Assembly: GCA_949297715.1 (NCBI GenBank)
Contig: CASFTJ010000001.1
Coordinates: 1 to 64,000, forward strand
DNA: 64,000 nt
Source of the DNA: an uncultured bacterium
GTDB lineage: Bacteria; Cyanobacteriota; Vampirovibrionia; Gastranaerophilales; Gastranaerophilaceae
Direction: 5' to 3'
Position numbers and translations under genes: made by a program. How positions within the stretch are numbered: position 1 is the first letter of the stretch; every line of letters begins with the position of its first letter. The notes under the pieces are model-generated. The model was not told the origin of the DNA, did not search any database, and saw only the letters and a program-made list of their open reading frames with translations. This document shows positions 1 to 8,945 of the stretch, one piece after another.

Positions 1-2
1 TT

Positions 3-155
3 GAACATAAAGAACAAAATATTCCGGACAAAACATTTGAAGACGAATTAAGAGAACTGCTGGCGACTAAAACAACTCTTAATTCTGAAAATATTACTCT
101 TGTTATTTATTTTATTTCGGGACTCGAAAAATTGCAAAAAATCGAAAATTTATAA
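3..155 (+). CDS. C-terminal end of an unknown protein, cut by the window edge
   Basis: An open frame enters from the left edge and gives the last 50 residues before a TAA at 153-155. The tail is charged, with the block FEDELRELLATK near its start and SGLEKLQKIENL at the end, which suggests two amphipathic helices. No family can be named from this piece. The next gene converges on it, and a strong inverted repeat lies between them. Confidence 0.5.
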   Translation, partial: EHKEQNIPDKTFEDELRELLATKTTLNSENITLVIYFISGLEKLQKIENL

Positions 156-230
156 GTGTTTTCCGACTTAAATGTCAAACTTGCGATACTTTTTGTCAAA
201 ATCCCTGACACATTATAATACTTACACTAA

Positions 231-276
231 CACCATAAAGAACCGAATAACATTTGTCATTCGGTTCTTTATGGTG
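231..276. terminator. 18-bp perfect inverted repeat, probable bidirectional terminator
   Basis: The arms CACCATAAAGAACCGAAT (231-248) and its exact complement (259-276) enclose a 10-nt loop. It sits between two convergent genes. There is no separate T-run beyond the stem, so termination is likely but not certain; a protein-binding palindrome is the alternative. Confidence 0.55.
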
Positions 277-542
277 GACCTTGATATACGGTTTAACACT
301 TCAAACTCGCCAAATAGCTTAATTAATTAGGTTTCAGGCATGTTGAAATTACGCATTTTTCAAAATTCACAAAACAAAATTTACACATCCAAAAAACTGC
401 AAAATTTTATTAAACAGCCTCTTTTAATATTAATTGAGAATTTTGTTCAACAACCTCTGTTGCTAATAGATTTTCAATAACTTTTCTAACATAAACCCTT
501 AAAAAATTATCTTAAACTACAATAAACCTATAAGCAATTCAA
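277..542. other. AT-rich intergenic stretch, no convincing gene
   Basis: I see no complete gene here. On the minus strand a start-less open stretch encodes VRKVIENLLATEVVEQN before a stop near 415. It could be a remnant of a lost gene, but there is no start codon or ribosome site in frame. Confidence 0.4.
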
Positions 543-1574
543 TTAAGTAATAATATCAGTTAAATTAAATTTTTCATCCTTTAACCAACTATACACTTGA
601 TCTAAAATAAGACTGTTTTCTGTATTGGAGGGTTCCTTTTGTAATATTTCAGCTGCTTTCTGCATATCTTTATTTTGTAATATTTGTAACCCATCTTTTT
701 CTTGGAGTACTCTCGCATAACAATACAATTCATCAAAAGAATTAGCACCCTTAAAACCTTTAGGAATAGTCACATCCTTATTTTGGGAGTGTTTTAGTAA
801 AACATCTTTTATTTTTCCAAAACGTTCCGCACAAACATCATAAATTGTTAAATCTTTAATGTTATAGTAATTTCCTACTTGTTTTTGAATTTTATATGCA
901 GACTCTTCTAATGGATTTGTACAATAAATGTGAAGTCCAAGAAATTTTCGAAAAAGGGTTTTAGGTCTCATATTATCTGGAGATATGTAATCTTTGATTG
1001 CTTGTAAATATTTTTTAGAATCAAAACCATCCAAATTGGTTTCATTTGCTAATTTTTGCCAAAATTCTTTTGATTCTTGTGGCATATACTTGAACCCAAA
1101 AGTATTAATTACTTTTTCCAAACCTTCATTCTTTATCGTTTTTGCATATTTATCAACATGATCTAATTCGTGTCTTAAAAATGTAACTAACTCTTCATTT
1201 GACAAATCATAACATTTTTTAGATATACTCATTGCTCCACTATGAAAACTTATTCCAGCGGAAATTTCCGAAGAGTTTTCTTCCACAATTTTTATTGCTG
1301 ACTTATACCCCATTTTATTTAAAATTTCTTTCGTTATATACGCAACTTTTTCTTTTCCAGAACCTTGCACAGTTTTTAATTTATCAAGAAAACTTGGGCA
1401 TAATGACCTATCTGAGACAAATTTACAAATATCTTGATTAAGCGCAGAATACTTTAATCCGCTAACATTTACTCTGCTAATCGGTTTTGTTTCTAAAATA
1501 CTTGATTTCCCTAATATTTTAGCATAATTAGCAGTATGTTCAGCCAAATTCAATGCGATTTTGCTTAATCCCAT
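543..1574 (-). CDS. Predicted HExxH zinc metallopeptidase-like protein
   Basis: This 343-residue protein has no signal peptide. The sequence shows HELDH at residues 135-139, a match to the HExxH zinc-binding/catalytic signature, and NPLEESAY at 220-227, where a Glu could be the third zinc ligand as in gluzincin-type enzymes. The segment before the motif (ISFHSGAMSIS, then a helix) also fits a zincin fold. Substrate and location are unknown. It is preceded by a promoter-like element shared with three other unknown genes in the window. The zincin call is inferred from motif and spacing only; a chance HExxH in an unrelated protein remains possible. Confidence 0.6.
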   Translation of the reverse strand: MGLSKIALNLAEHTANYAKILGKSSILETKPISRVNVSGLKYSALNQDICKFVSDRSLCPSFLDKLKTVQGSGKEKVAYITKEILNKMGYKSAIKIVEENSSEISAGISFHSGAMSISKKCYDLSNEELVTFLRHELDHVDKYAKTIKNEGLEKVINTFGFKYMPQESKEFWQKLANETNLDGFDSKKYLQAIKDYISPDNMRPKTLFRKFLGLHIYCTNPLEESAYKIQKQVGNYYNIKDLTIYDVCAERFGKIKDVLLKHSQNKDVTIPKGFKGANSFDELYCYARVLQEKDGLQILQNKDMQKAAEILQKEPSNTENSLILDQVYSWLKDEKFNLTDIIT

Positions 1575-1601
1575 AAAAATATCCTTATTTTCCCCTATGT
1601 T

Positions 1602-1632
1602 TATATAAAGTAAATTATTTAATTAAAATTGC
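1602..1632 (-). promoter_or_regulatory. Shared promoter-like element, copy A
   Basis: On the minus strand GCAA is followed by 17 nt and then ACTTTATATA, ending 28 nt before the start codon of the HExxH gene. The same pair of boxes occurs before the genes starting at 14066, 18927 and 40472. Confidence 0.5.
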
Positions 1633-1754
1633 TATATTTGTAAATTTTATTAACAGACAGGAATTTGTGCTTTAAAAAAGAATTTGCGGAAATTATGTTC
1701 GCTGAATTCAAGTCTGCAATAATTTCTTCAAAGGATAAATGTATCGAAAGCATT

Positions 1755-1775
1755 AAAAAAGAGCCCGAAGGCTCT
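1755..1775 (-). terminator. Rho-independent terminator of tRNA-Ala
   Basis: On the minus strand AGAGCC-TTCG-GGCTCT is followed by six T. The UUCG-type tetraloop and T-run give the strand. It lies 28 nt beyond the tRNA 3' end. Confidence 0.85.
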
Positions 1776-1802
1776 ATTTTCAATTGTTCTATTTGTCTTA
1801 AA

Positions 1803-1878
1803 TGGTGGAGAATAGGAGACTCGAACTCCTAACCCCCTGCGTGCAAAGCAGGTGCTCTACCAATTGAGCTAATCCCCC
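1803..1878 (-). tRNA. tRNA-Ala (anticodon TGC)
   Basis: The minus strand folds as a complete tRNA. It has a 7-bp acceptor stem starting GGGGGAT, a D-arm with AGCTCAATTGGTAGAGC, and the anticodon loop TTTGCAC with TGC between CCTGC and GCAGG. The T-arm is GTTCGAGTC and the 3' CCA is encoded. A terminator follows. Confidence 0.97.
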
Positions 1879-2080
1879 ATTATTCTTTTTTCATGCCTCT
1901 TAGTCTGTTCAAACTATTCCGGCTTCGCAGCTTTTTCTCAAGGTTTATAACCTTTTCTTTCGGCCACAGTTTTTATTTTACATGCTGATTTTTTTTTGTA
2001 AAGACTTTTTTTATTTTTATAGCAAATTTTTATTTTTTATGTTTTATATTAGGTATAAAATTAAGTTTTAAGGAGTGTCT

Positions 2081-3355
2081 ATGATTAGTAAAATTAATTC
2101 TTTTAGTGCTAACTCAGCAAATTTTCAGGGTAATCCAACTATTTTCGACAAATTTCAAAAAAACTTATATCAGCCGGAAAATTATCTTCCTCAAACCAAC
2201 GGCAGTGAAGCGTTAAGCAATTACAACAAAGTTATTGTTAATAAAAAAGATTTCAATTCAGATGCAAAAAAACTGATTATTTCAAATATTCCGGAACCAA
2301 TAACCCTCAAAGGCGATGAAATTGAAACTCTTGACGGTGAAAAAATTCTTAATAACGATGGCACTCTTGGAATAATCATCACAAAAAACGATAAAACTTC
2401 AAAAGAATATTATGTTGATAATAAAAATCACCGAATAGACCAAATTATTGAACGGGACAATAAAACAGGAAACCCAATACGTACGGATTCTTTCGGAATT
2501 TTGTATAACAAACTTCAAAGTGCAACTGTCAGAGAATTTTCTCCCGATACGAAAAATTTGGTAAAAGAAACCTATTTTTCTGATGGGAAATTATTTAACG
2601 TAAAAACTTTTAACAATGATAAAGAAATTTCAAACGAATTTATAAGAGACGGAAAACTTAATTATATAACAGTTTCAGACAACAAAACCGGAGATGTTAC
2701 CGAATACACTATTGACGATAACGGAAATGTTGAAGAAATTACCATAAAAAATGCGCTGAATACTAACTCAAAATCAATTAAAATTAAAGATAATAAAATT
2801 GAAGAAACAAGAGAATACAAAAGTGAACCTATTGAAAACATTTACGGGATTACACCTGACAACATAGACCTAAAACCGTCGGAATTTATTGAAAAACCCG
2901 ACATTACGCAGCTTGAAGGCGAGAAAAAATTCCGCTCAGACAATTCTTTAGAATCTCTTACCGTAAAAGACGGCGATAAGAAAATTCAATATCATATGGA
3001 TCTGCAAGGCAACATTGAAGAAATAAAATATTTTGACAATGATAAATTAACCAAAAGTGTCGAATACAACATAACCGGCAGCAGCAATATTATGGAATAT
3101 TTAGATGATAAAACCTCAAAAATCACCTACTTCAATAAAGATAATAAGGTAAATCTTATTATTCTGCAAGATAAAGAAAGCGGTGAATTTATAAAAAGTG
3201 CAGATTATACTTCTGATGGCAAATACCTTAAATCTTACGAAGATAAGGAAAACCCAAAATACGGCGAACTATACCTGAAATTTGACCAAAATAAAAACCT
3301 CATCAGCGTCCAAAACACCAAAACCACAGTAAAAATTACGAAAGGTGAAGAATAG
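2081..3355 (+). CDS. Repeat-rich protein of unknown function
   Basis: This 424-residue protein starts at ATG 2081, which has AAGGAG five nucleotides upstream; a GTG six bases earlier lies inside that ribosome site. Most of the chain is short strand-turn-strand units with Asp-Asn-Gly turns, such as YTIDDNGNVEEITI and YHMDLQGNIEEIKYF, similar in style to YD/MORN-like antiparallel repeats. The first 30 residues are Asn/Ser-rich and contain NFQGN. There is no signal peptide or membrane span. I do not recognise the family. It is followed at 32 nt by a phosphoesterase gene that may have its own promoter. Confidence 0.75.
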   Translation: MISKINSFSANSANFQGNPTIFDKFQKNLYQPENYLPQTNGSEALSNYNKVIVNKKDFNSDAKKLIISNIPEPITLKGDEIETLDGEKILNNDGTLGIIITKNDKTSKEYYVDNKNHRIDQIIERDNKTGNPIRTDSFGILYNKLQSATVREFSPDTKNLVKETYFSDGKLFNVKTFNNDKEISNEFIRDGKLNYITVSDNKTGDVTEYTIDDNGNVEEITIKNALNTNSKSIKIKDNKIEETREYKSEPIENIYGITPDNIDLKPSEFIEKPDITQLEGEKKFRSDNSLESLTVKDGDKKIQYHMDLQGNIEEIKYFDNDKLTKSVEYNITGSSNIMEYLDDKTSKITYFNKDNKVNLIILQDKESGEFIKSADYTSDGKYLKSYEDKENPKYGELYLKFDQNKNLISVQNTKTTVKITKGEE

Positions 3356-3386
3356 AATTTTCGGATTTTTATTATAAAATCTAAGA

Positions 3387-4163
3387 ATGAAAATATTTCT
3401 TTTATTAATTCCGTTTATTTTACTAATTTTATGGTGTACGCTTGTTGAGCCGTATATATTGACAGTAAAGCATCTTAAAATAAATGATGACAAACTCAAA
3501 GGTCTAAAGGTAGTTTTTGCCTCAGATTTTCATTACAAGCCTTATGAAACCAAAAGGCTTAAACGTGACGTCAGAAAGATTAACGAACAAAATGCCGATA
3601 TAATTTTACTTGGCGGAGATTTTGTAAACGGTCACAAACGCGGTCAATCCCTAAGCATTGAAATTATAGCGGAAGAATTCGGGAATTTAAAATCGAAATA
3701 CGGAACTTATGCAGTATTAGGAAACCATGATTGCTGGCAGGATGCGGCAAAAGCAGAAGAAGAATTTACCAAAAATGGGATTAATGTTCTAAAAAATTCA
3801 AACAAAAAAGCAGGAAATGTTTATATAGCAGGCGTTGAGGATTTACAAACACAGAATCCGAATTTAGAAAAAGCTCTTAAAGGCACATCATCTCCTGTAA
3901 TTCTTTTAACTCACACACCTGATATTATTGAAGATGTTCCTTTAACTGTAAACCTGACTTTAGCGGGACATTTGCATGGCGGACAGATAAGGCTTCCGAT
4001 AATAGGCGCACTTGTTACTCCTTCAAAATACGGAACAAAATATGCTTACGGCATGGTTGAAACTCAGGGCAAAAGAATGTTTGTGACAAAAGGAATAGGC
4101 ACAAGCATTCTTCCGCTCAGGTTTTTATGCAAACCGGAAATAGTTTTAATTGAATTTATCTAA
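3387..4163 (+). CDS. Membrane-anchored calcineurin-like metallophosphoesterase (YkuE type)
   Basis: This 258-residue protein starts with one membrane span (residues 3-19). The dinuclear-metal motifs follow in order: SDFH (D47, H49), GGDFVNG, GNHDCW, LLTHTPD and AGHLHGGQ. This is the complete active site of the family that includes B. subtilis YkuE and chlamydial LpxG, which act at the membrane surface. Because lpxI is present in the window, a lipid A pyrophosphatase role is not required, and the substrate is open. A TATAAA lies 8 nt before the ATG and no ribosome site is visible. The 3' end overlaps the convergent emrB gene by 8 nt. Confidence 0.85.
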   Translation: MKIFLLLIPFILLILWCTLVEPYILTVKHLKINDDKLKGLKVVFASDFHYKPYETKRLKRDVRKINEQNADIILLGGDFVNGHKRGQSLSIEIIAEEFGNLKSKYGTYAVLGNHDCWQDAAKAEEEFTKNGINVLKNSNKKAGNVYIAGVEDLQTQNPNLEKALKGTSSPVILLTHTPDIIEDVPLTVNLTLAGHLHGGQIRLPIIGALVTPSKYGTKYAYGMVETQGKRMFVTKGIGTSILPLRFLCKPEIVLIEFI

Positions 4164-5739
4164 AATTTTCTTCCACTTTAATGACACTTTTCTTAGGTTT
4201 CTTAATCAAAAGCATTAACGGAATTACCATCAAACAAAGCACTCCGAAAATTCTAAATGAATCAATAAATGCCCATAAATTAGATTGTTTTATTAGTTGA
4301 CCGTACAAAGTATATTGTGACATATAATGGGCTGTCAAAGGTTCTGTATATAATGATAAAGTTCCCATTGCAGCCTGTAATCTTTCTACAAATACTGAAT
4401 TTAAATCATGCAATTTACCAACAAGCATATATTGATGCATTTGAGCAAATCTTGTAAGCATAGTAGCGACAAGAGATGTTCCAATCGCACTTCCAATATT
4501 TTTCAGCAAATTTTGAATACCTGTTGCATTAGTCATTTGTTCATTTTTCAAAGTATCAACAGAAAGATTTATTATTGGTATCATTGAAAGCCCCATACCC
4601 ATACCCATAAAGAAATTCGGAATTGCGATATTCATATTTGATATCTGTAAATTTAACGCCCCGAATGCTAAGCTGGCGCCGCCAATTAAAGATAAACCAA
4701 TAACTGCCATCAACCTGTTATCAACTCTGTTTGTCAAAAATGCAGTTAGTATCATAGCCGTTAAACTGCCAAAGCCTCTGGGCATCATTGTTGCACCGCT
4801 TAAAAATGCGGTATAACCCATCATACTTTGCAAAAACTGAGGCAAAATCGCTAATGACGCATACAATACAGCTTGAATTACCACTTGAATAATAGTTCCG
4901 GTAGAGAAATTTCTGTCTTTAAAAACGGACAAATCAACAAGAGATTCTTTATTAGTAAGCTGTGAATGGAAAAAAAGCACACAAGCAACCATAGAAACTC
5001 CAAAAGTCCATCTTATCCAAGTTGCATTAAACCAATCAGCATTGTTTCCCTTATCAAGAACAGTCTGTAAAGTTATAAGCCATATAGTTAAATAAATAAA
5101 ACCTTTAACATCAATTTTAACATTTTTTTGTCTTTTAGCATAAGGCGGATCTTCTAAAAGCCTATGACATAAAAGAGCTGCAAAACAGCCAAAAGGTACA
5201 TTAATATAAAAAATCCAAGGCCAGGTCCAGTTATCCGTAATCCATCCGCCCAATACCGGCCCTATAATCGGTGCCAAAATTATACCCATCCCAAATACAG
5301 ACATTGCAAGTCCGCGTTTTTCTTTATCAAAACTTTCTATCATAATTGCCTGAGATATCGGCAAAATTCCACCACCTCCAAATCCTTGAAGGACACGTGC
5401 AATTATCATAAATTCTATATTTTTCGCCATTCCGCATAGCATAGACGCAATGGTAAATAACATAATACTTATTATAAAAAAGTTTTTACGTCCAAAGACC
5501 TTACTGAAAAAATCAACCGCAGGAATTACGATACCTGCCGCAATAAGATAACTTGTTAAAATCCACATGGATTCATCTCTGGTAGCAGAAAAACTCCCTG
5601 CCATATGCGGCAATGCTACGTTTCCTATCGTACCATCCAATACATAAATAAATACCGCAAGCATTACAGGTATTACCATTATCCAAGGATTTACCGAAGG
5701 TTTCCATTCTTGTTCATTTTTTTCATTTATATCAACCAT
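4156..5739 (-). CDS. emrB: MFS multidrug efflux transporter, DHA2/EmrB family
   Basis: This 527-residue protein has the 14 hydrophobic segments of the DHA2 drug:proton antiporters. The sequence shows LDGTIGNVALPHM in the first span and ARVLQGFGGGGILPISQA in the motif-C region, both typical of EmrB/QacA transporters. It would export hydrophobic toxic compounds using the proton gradient. It is the last gene of a minus-strand set marR-emrA-emrB, with the outer-membrane channel encoded divergently, which together make a tripartite pump. A hairpin with a T-run separates it from emrA, so its expression may be lower than that of emrA. Confidence 0.92.
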   Translation of the reverse strand: MVDINEKNEQEWKPSVNPWIMVIPVMLAVFIYVLDGTIGNVALPHMAGSFSATRDESMWILTSYLIAAGIVIPAVDFFSKVFGRKNFFIISIMLFTIASMLCGMAKNIEFMIIARVLQGFGGGGILPISQAIMIESFDKEKRGLAMSVFGMGIILAPIIGPVLGGWITDNWTWPWIFYINVPFGCFAALLCHRLLEDPPYAKRQKNVKIDVKGFIYLTIWLITLQTVLDKGNNADWFNATWIRWTFGVSMVACVLFFHSQLTNKESLVDLSVFKDRNFSTGTIIQVVIQAVLYASLAILPQFLQSMMGYTAFLSGATMMPRGFGSLTAMILTAFLTNRVDNRLMAVIGLSLIGGASLAFGALNLQISNMNIAIPNFFMGMGMGLSMIPIINLSVDTLKNEQMTNATGIQNLLKNIGSAIGTSLVATMLTRFAQMHQYMLVGKLHDLNSVFVERLQAAMGTLSLYTEPLTAHYMSQYTLYGQLIKQSNLWAFIDSFRIFGVLCLMVIPLMLLIKKPKKSVIKVEENFR

Positions 5740-5754
5740 TTTTTATTTCCTATT

Positions 5755-5801
5755 AAAAAAGGTGAATGGTATTTAATGTTCTTTTACTATTCACCTTTTT
5801 T
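5755..5801. terminator. Terminator-like hairpin between emrA and emrB
   Basis: The arms AAAAAAGGTGAAT and ATTCACCTTTTTT pair perfectly around a 21-nt loop. In the direction of the operon (minus) the stem ends in a run of T. It would cut or attenuate transcription before emrB. Confidence 0.75.
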
Positions 5802-5823
5802 CTTCATAATTTTTATTAAATAT

Positions 5824-6828
5824 CTATCTTATTCTAACTTTTGGAACAACTGACATTCCGGGAATTATATTGTATTCATTCGGATCTATTTTTTCATCAA
5901 ATACTATTTTTACCGGAATTCTCTGAACGATTTTTACGAAAGATCCGACAGCGTTTTCTGGAGGAAATAAGCTCGACTTTGCCCCCGAAGCTCTTTGAAT
6001 ACTGTCAACTTTTCCTTTAAAAACTTTCCCGGGATAAGTATCTACTTTAATATTAACAAACTGACCGGGTTTCATATGCTCAAGCTGGTTTTCCTTAAAG
6101 TTTGCAACCACCCATACATTATGTGGAACTATTGTAAATAATGGAGAACCTATATTTACATACATACCTTTCTCAACTCTTCTGCTTGAAACAGTTCCGG
6201 CTTGAGGCGCATAAATTTTTGTATAAGACAAATTAAGTTCAGCCTGATCCATTTTAGCCTTAGCTTCTCTCAAATCTGTATCGGCAACTTTATCATTTGA
6301 TTTTGAAAGTAAAGATTCTTCAGCCTGAGTCATATTTGCCTTTGCCGCATCATAAGCAGCTTGAGCATTATCCAAAGTTTGCTTTGAAACAGCACCCTGA
6401 GCATAAAGATTTGTATATCTGTCCAAATCTTTTTTAGCAACATCTATTTTAGTTTGTGCAGCTTCAAAAATTGCTTTTGCATTTTTTTGATTTAATAAGA
6501 CTCTCTCATATCTTGCTTTTGCTTCTTCATATTTTGCCTTATAGTCAGCATCATCAATTTGTGCAACCAACATACCTTCTGTTACAGGCTGATTATCGGT
6601 AATATAAACATCCGTAATCTGTCCGCTAACACGTGGCGCAACCTGTACCGTAGTTGTTTCCACATAAGCATCATCAGTTGATTGATAATTCAACACATCA
6701 TGAATAAAAAATCCACCACCAATTGCCAAAAGCACTAAAACTCCGGCAAATATATACCTTTTAAACGGTCTGTGTTTATGTTCTTCACATTGTTGTTCTT
6801 CATTTTGAACTGTGTTTTCTTCTTCCAT
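5824..6828 (-). CDS. emrA: HlyD/EmrA-type periplasmic adaptor of the efflux pump
   Basis: This 334-residue protein has a short cytoplasmic head, one membrane span (about residues 25-45, ending in FFIHDVL) and then a periplasmic lipoyl/barrel region. The strand DDAYVETTTVQVAPRVSG is the usual entry to the half-lipoyl motif. A long coiled-coil hairpin covers about residues 85-185, and the second lipoyl half (IYAPQAGTVSSR) and barrel follow. The length is close to E. coli EmrA. It would bridge the inner-membrane pump encoded downstream and the outer-membrane factor at 7451. Confidence 0.92.
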   Translation of the reverse strand: MEEENTVQNEEQQCEEHKHRPFKRYIFAGVLVLLAIGGGFFIHDVLNYQSTDDAYVETTTVQVAPRVSGQITDVYITDNQPVTEGMLVAQIDDADYKAKYEEAKARYERVLLNQKNAKAIFEAAQTKIDVAKKDLDRYTNLYAQGAVSKQTLDNAQAAYDAAKANMTQAEESLLSKSNDKVADTDLREAKAKMDQAELNLSYTKIYAPQAGTVSSRRVEKGMYVNIGSPLFTIVPHNVWVVANFKENQLEHMKPGQFVNIKVDTYPGKVFKGKVDSIQRASGAKSSLFPPENAVGSFVKIVQRIPVKIVFDEKIDPNEYNIIPGMSVVPKVRIR

Positions 6829-6839
6829 TGTTTACCTCA

Positions 6840-7328
6840 TTATATTTGCATATCTACTATTTTACTTAAATTTTCTCTAAACTTTCTTAATGTATCTCTG
6901 ACTCTCTGCTTTTCTTCTTCAGGAATCGGCTTGTGATATTTCATTTCATCTAATTTTTTTATTGTATTACGTAATTTTTCAGTTACCAAATCGTAAATTT
7001 CTTTACCGGCTTCGGTCACTCCCATTTTTCTTACAAGACGATTGTTTTTCATATCTACAAATCTTGTAATATAACCTTTATCTTCCAAAGTATTTAATAT
7101 TTTGCCGGTATTTGCCCTATCTTTTAGTATTAATTTGGCTAAATCTCTTTGACAAATTCCTGCATTACACAAAATAGTTTCTATTGTGACATACTCATCA
7201 GGACTTATATCAACTTCCATTTTTTTAAAAAACTTCATAGAAAAAACTCTAAAAAACTTGGTTGTTTGTTCCAATTCATAATACAAACTATCAGTATATC
7301 TTTCAATTTTATCTTCAAAATCCGCCAT
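6840..7328 (-). CDS. MarR-family transcriptional regulator of the efflux genes
   Basis: From ATG 7328 this is a 162-residue winged-helix protein. The recognition region reads CNAGICQRDLAKLILKD, and the wing has LEDKGYITRFVDMKNNR, both typical of MarR/EmrR repressors that respond to drugs. I chose this start because the upstream in-frame ATG (7382) lies inside an inverted repeat that is probably the operator. It precedes emrA by 11 nt and is divergent from the outer-membrane factor gene, so it probably represses itself, emrA-emrB and the divergent gene. Confidence 0.85.
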   Translation of the reverse strand: MADFEDKIERYTDSLYYELEQTTKFFRVFSMKFFKKMEVDISPDEYVTIETILCNAGICQRDLAKLILKDRANTGKILNTLEDKGYITRFVDMKNNRLVRKMGVTEAGKEIYDLVTEKLRNTIKKLDEMKYHKPIPEEEKQRVRDTLRKFRENLSKIVDMQI

Positions 7329-7354
7329 TTTTGTAATCTCTGTTATTATTTTAA

Positions 7355-7390
7355 ACAATGTTGTAAAAAAAATATGTTGCATTTACAACA
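7355..7390. promoter_or_regulatory. Probable MarR operator in the divergent efflux promoter region
   Basis: Two palindromes lie between the regulator and the divergent channel gene: ACAATGTTGT (7355-7364) and TGTTG-N6-CAACA (7375-7390). MarR proteins usually bind such short inverted repeats next to their own gene. The assignment is by position and symmetry. Confidence 0.5.
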
Positions 7391-7450
7391 ATATTATGCT
7401 ACCATACTGTTATAGAAAAAGCAAGCATTATTTTTTAAGAGGAAAAAACA

Positions 7451-8854
7451 TTGAAAAAGGTAATATCAACAGCAATTATACTAAGTTTAGCGGTTATTCA
7501 AACAGCGCCATGTTTCTGTGTTGAAACGGCACAAACGAGCACCGCAACCCCAAAACAATTCAAAAGCATGGTTAAAAAAGACAAAAAAAATACAAGTGAT
7601 GATTACAAGTATGAATATGTAAATCTTGATTGGTGGAGTATTTTCAATGACGACCTTTTAAAGGGTTACATTGAGAAGGCGATAATGAACAATTACGATT
7701 TAAAGATGGCAACATTAAATGTTGAAGAATTTTATCAGCAGACAAGACTTCAATTTGCAAACGAACTTCCGATGGCTGCAGTCGGCGGCGGGCCTGCTTT
7801 AGTAAAAATGCCTGACAGCACAAGCACTGACGGAGTATTCGGACTTCCTTTTATAGTAAACTATGAAGCCGATATTTTCTTAAAGAACCATGACAAAACA
7901 AAATCTTCAAAAAAACTTTATGAAAATTCAAAATTTGATGAAAGAGCCGCTTATATCTCTATTGCAGGAGCAGTCGGCTCAACTTATTTGAATATTGTTA
8001 ATTTAGATAAAGCAATTGAAATCCAAACAGAAATAGTTTCATTAAGAAAAAAAATCTATGAACTTATGAAACTAAGCAACGACGAAGGTTTAACTTCGAC
8101 TGCCGATACGGTAAGAGCGAATAAAGCTTTCGTTAAGAGCGAAACTGATTTAACCGAACTTAACAAACAAAGAGAAATCCTGATTAACCAGATGTATGTA
8201 TTGATAGGAGAAAGTCCCGAAAGCGGGAAAACACTTGAAAGGAAAAAGCTTGATGAAATAACATACAATCATGCAATTCCTGATTATATAGAATCTGAAA
8301 TAATAATGCAGCGTCCGGATTATTTAAAAGCTGAAAACAGTGTTGAAAAAGCAGGGATTGATGTAAGAGTGGCAAAGAAAGAATTTCTTCCGACAATTAA
8401 CTTAACAGGTCTTGCTTTATTTAACACAAGCAATATCGGAGATTTATTTAATCTGAAAAATTCAATATATGCGCTTGGCGGTGGATTTTTGTTACCGTTA
8501 TTCACAGGCGGTCAAAGAGTTGCAAATTTAAGACTTAAAAAAGCGACCTATGAAAGAATTCTCCAAAACTACTATAAAACTAACTTAACAGCCATTCAGG
8601 AAGTTAATGATGCGCTTGTAAAGGTCAGAAAAGACAAAGAAAAAGTCGATCAAACTTTAAAACAGGCAAACCTTGAAAAAGCGGATTATAAATTTTCCGA
8701 AATGAAATACAGTGAAGGAACTATTTCTCTGTTGGATTTAATTCAGCAGAAAGAAAACTTGCTTTATATGGATCAGCTTGTAGCCCAGAATAAAGTGGAA
8801 TTTATGATTGACTACATCGGTCTTTATAAAGCAACGGGAAGCAAACTACAATAA
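7451..8854 (+). CDS. TolC/NodT-type outer-membrane efflux channel
   Basis: This 467-residue protein begins at a TTG with AAGAGG nine bases upstream. It has a signal peptide (residues 1-25) that ends near a Cys, so a lipoprotein form is possible. The body has the two-fold repeated long helices and short strands of outer-membrane factors. Examples are WWSIFNDDLLKGYIEKAI, NLDKAIEIQTEIVSLRK and the second-half FKLP-like region GGGFLLPLFTGGQRVANL. It would form the exit duct for EmrA-EmrB. A strong terminator follows the gene. Confidence 0.92.
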   Translation: MKKVISTAIILSLAVIQTAPCFCVETAQTSTATPKQFKSMVKKDKKNTSDDYKYEYVNLDWWSIFNDDLLKGYIEKAIMNNYDLKMATLNVEEFYQQTRLQFANELPMAAVGGGPALVKMPDSTSTDGVFGLPFIVNYEADIFLKNHDKTKSSKKLYENSKFDERAAYISIAGAVGSTYLNIVNLDKAIEIQTEIVSLRKKIYELMKLSNDEGLTSTADTVRANKAFVKSETDLTELNKQREILINQMYVLIGESPESGKTLERKKLDEITYNHAIPDYIESEIIMQRPDYLKAENSVEKAGIDVRVAKKEFLPTINLTGLALFNTSNIGDLFNLKNSIYALGGGFLLPLFTGGQRVANLRLKKATYERILQNYYKTNLTAIQEVNDALVKVRKDKEKVDQTLKQANLEKADYKFSEMKYSEGTISLLDLIQQKENLLYMDQLVAQNKVEFMIDYIGLYKATGSKLQ

Positions 8855-8889
8855 TCATCACCTCTTTACTTTTAATTGAAAAGTGAAGC

Positions 8890-8917
8890 GCCGGTAATTC
8901 CCATTACCGGCTTTTTA
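8890..8917 (+). terminator. Rho-independent terminator of the outer-membrane factor gene
   Basis: GCCGGTAAT (8890-8898), a TCCC loop and ATTACCGGC (8903-8911) are followed directly by TTTTTATTT. Confidence 0.9.
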
Positions 8918-8945
8918 TTTAGTATTTGAAACTGTTTAAAAGCAT

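Noticed and set aside
1640-1800. Plus-strand open stretch before the tRNA
   Set aside because: It has no ribosome site, runs through the tRNA terminator and ends in the tRNA; it is at most a decayed fragment.
3387-4163. Membrane phosphoesterase as the lipid A pyrophosphatase (LpxG/LpxH role)
   Set aside because: A good lpxI lies next to lpxB in the same window, so the role is already filled; the motifs alone do not set the substrate.
7329-7382. Longer MarR start at 7382
   Set aside because: It would place 18 extra residues over the operator palindromes, and the family normally begins near the residue chosen.
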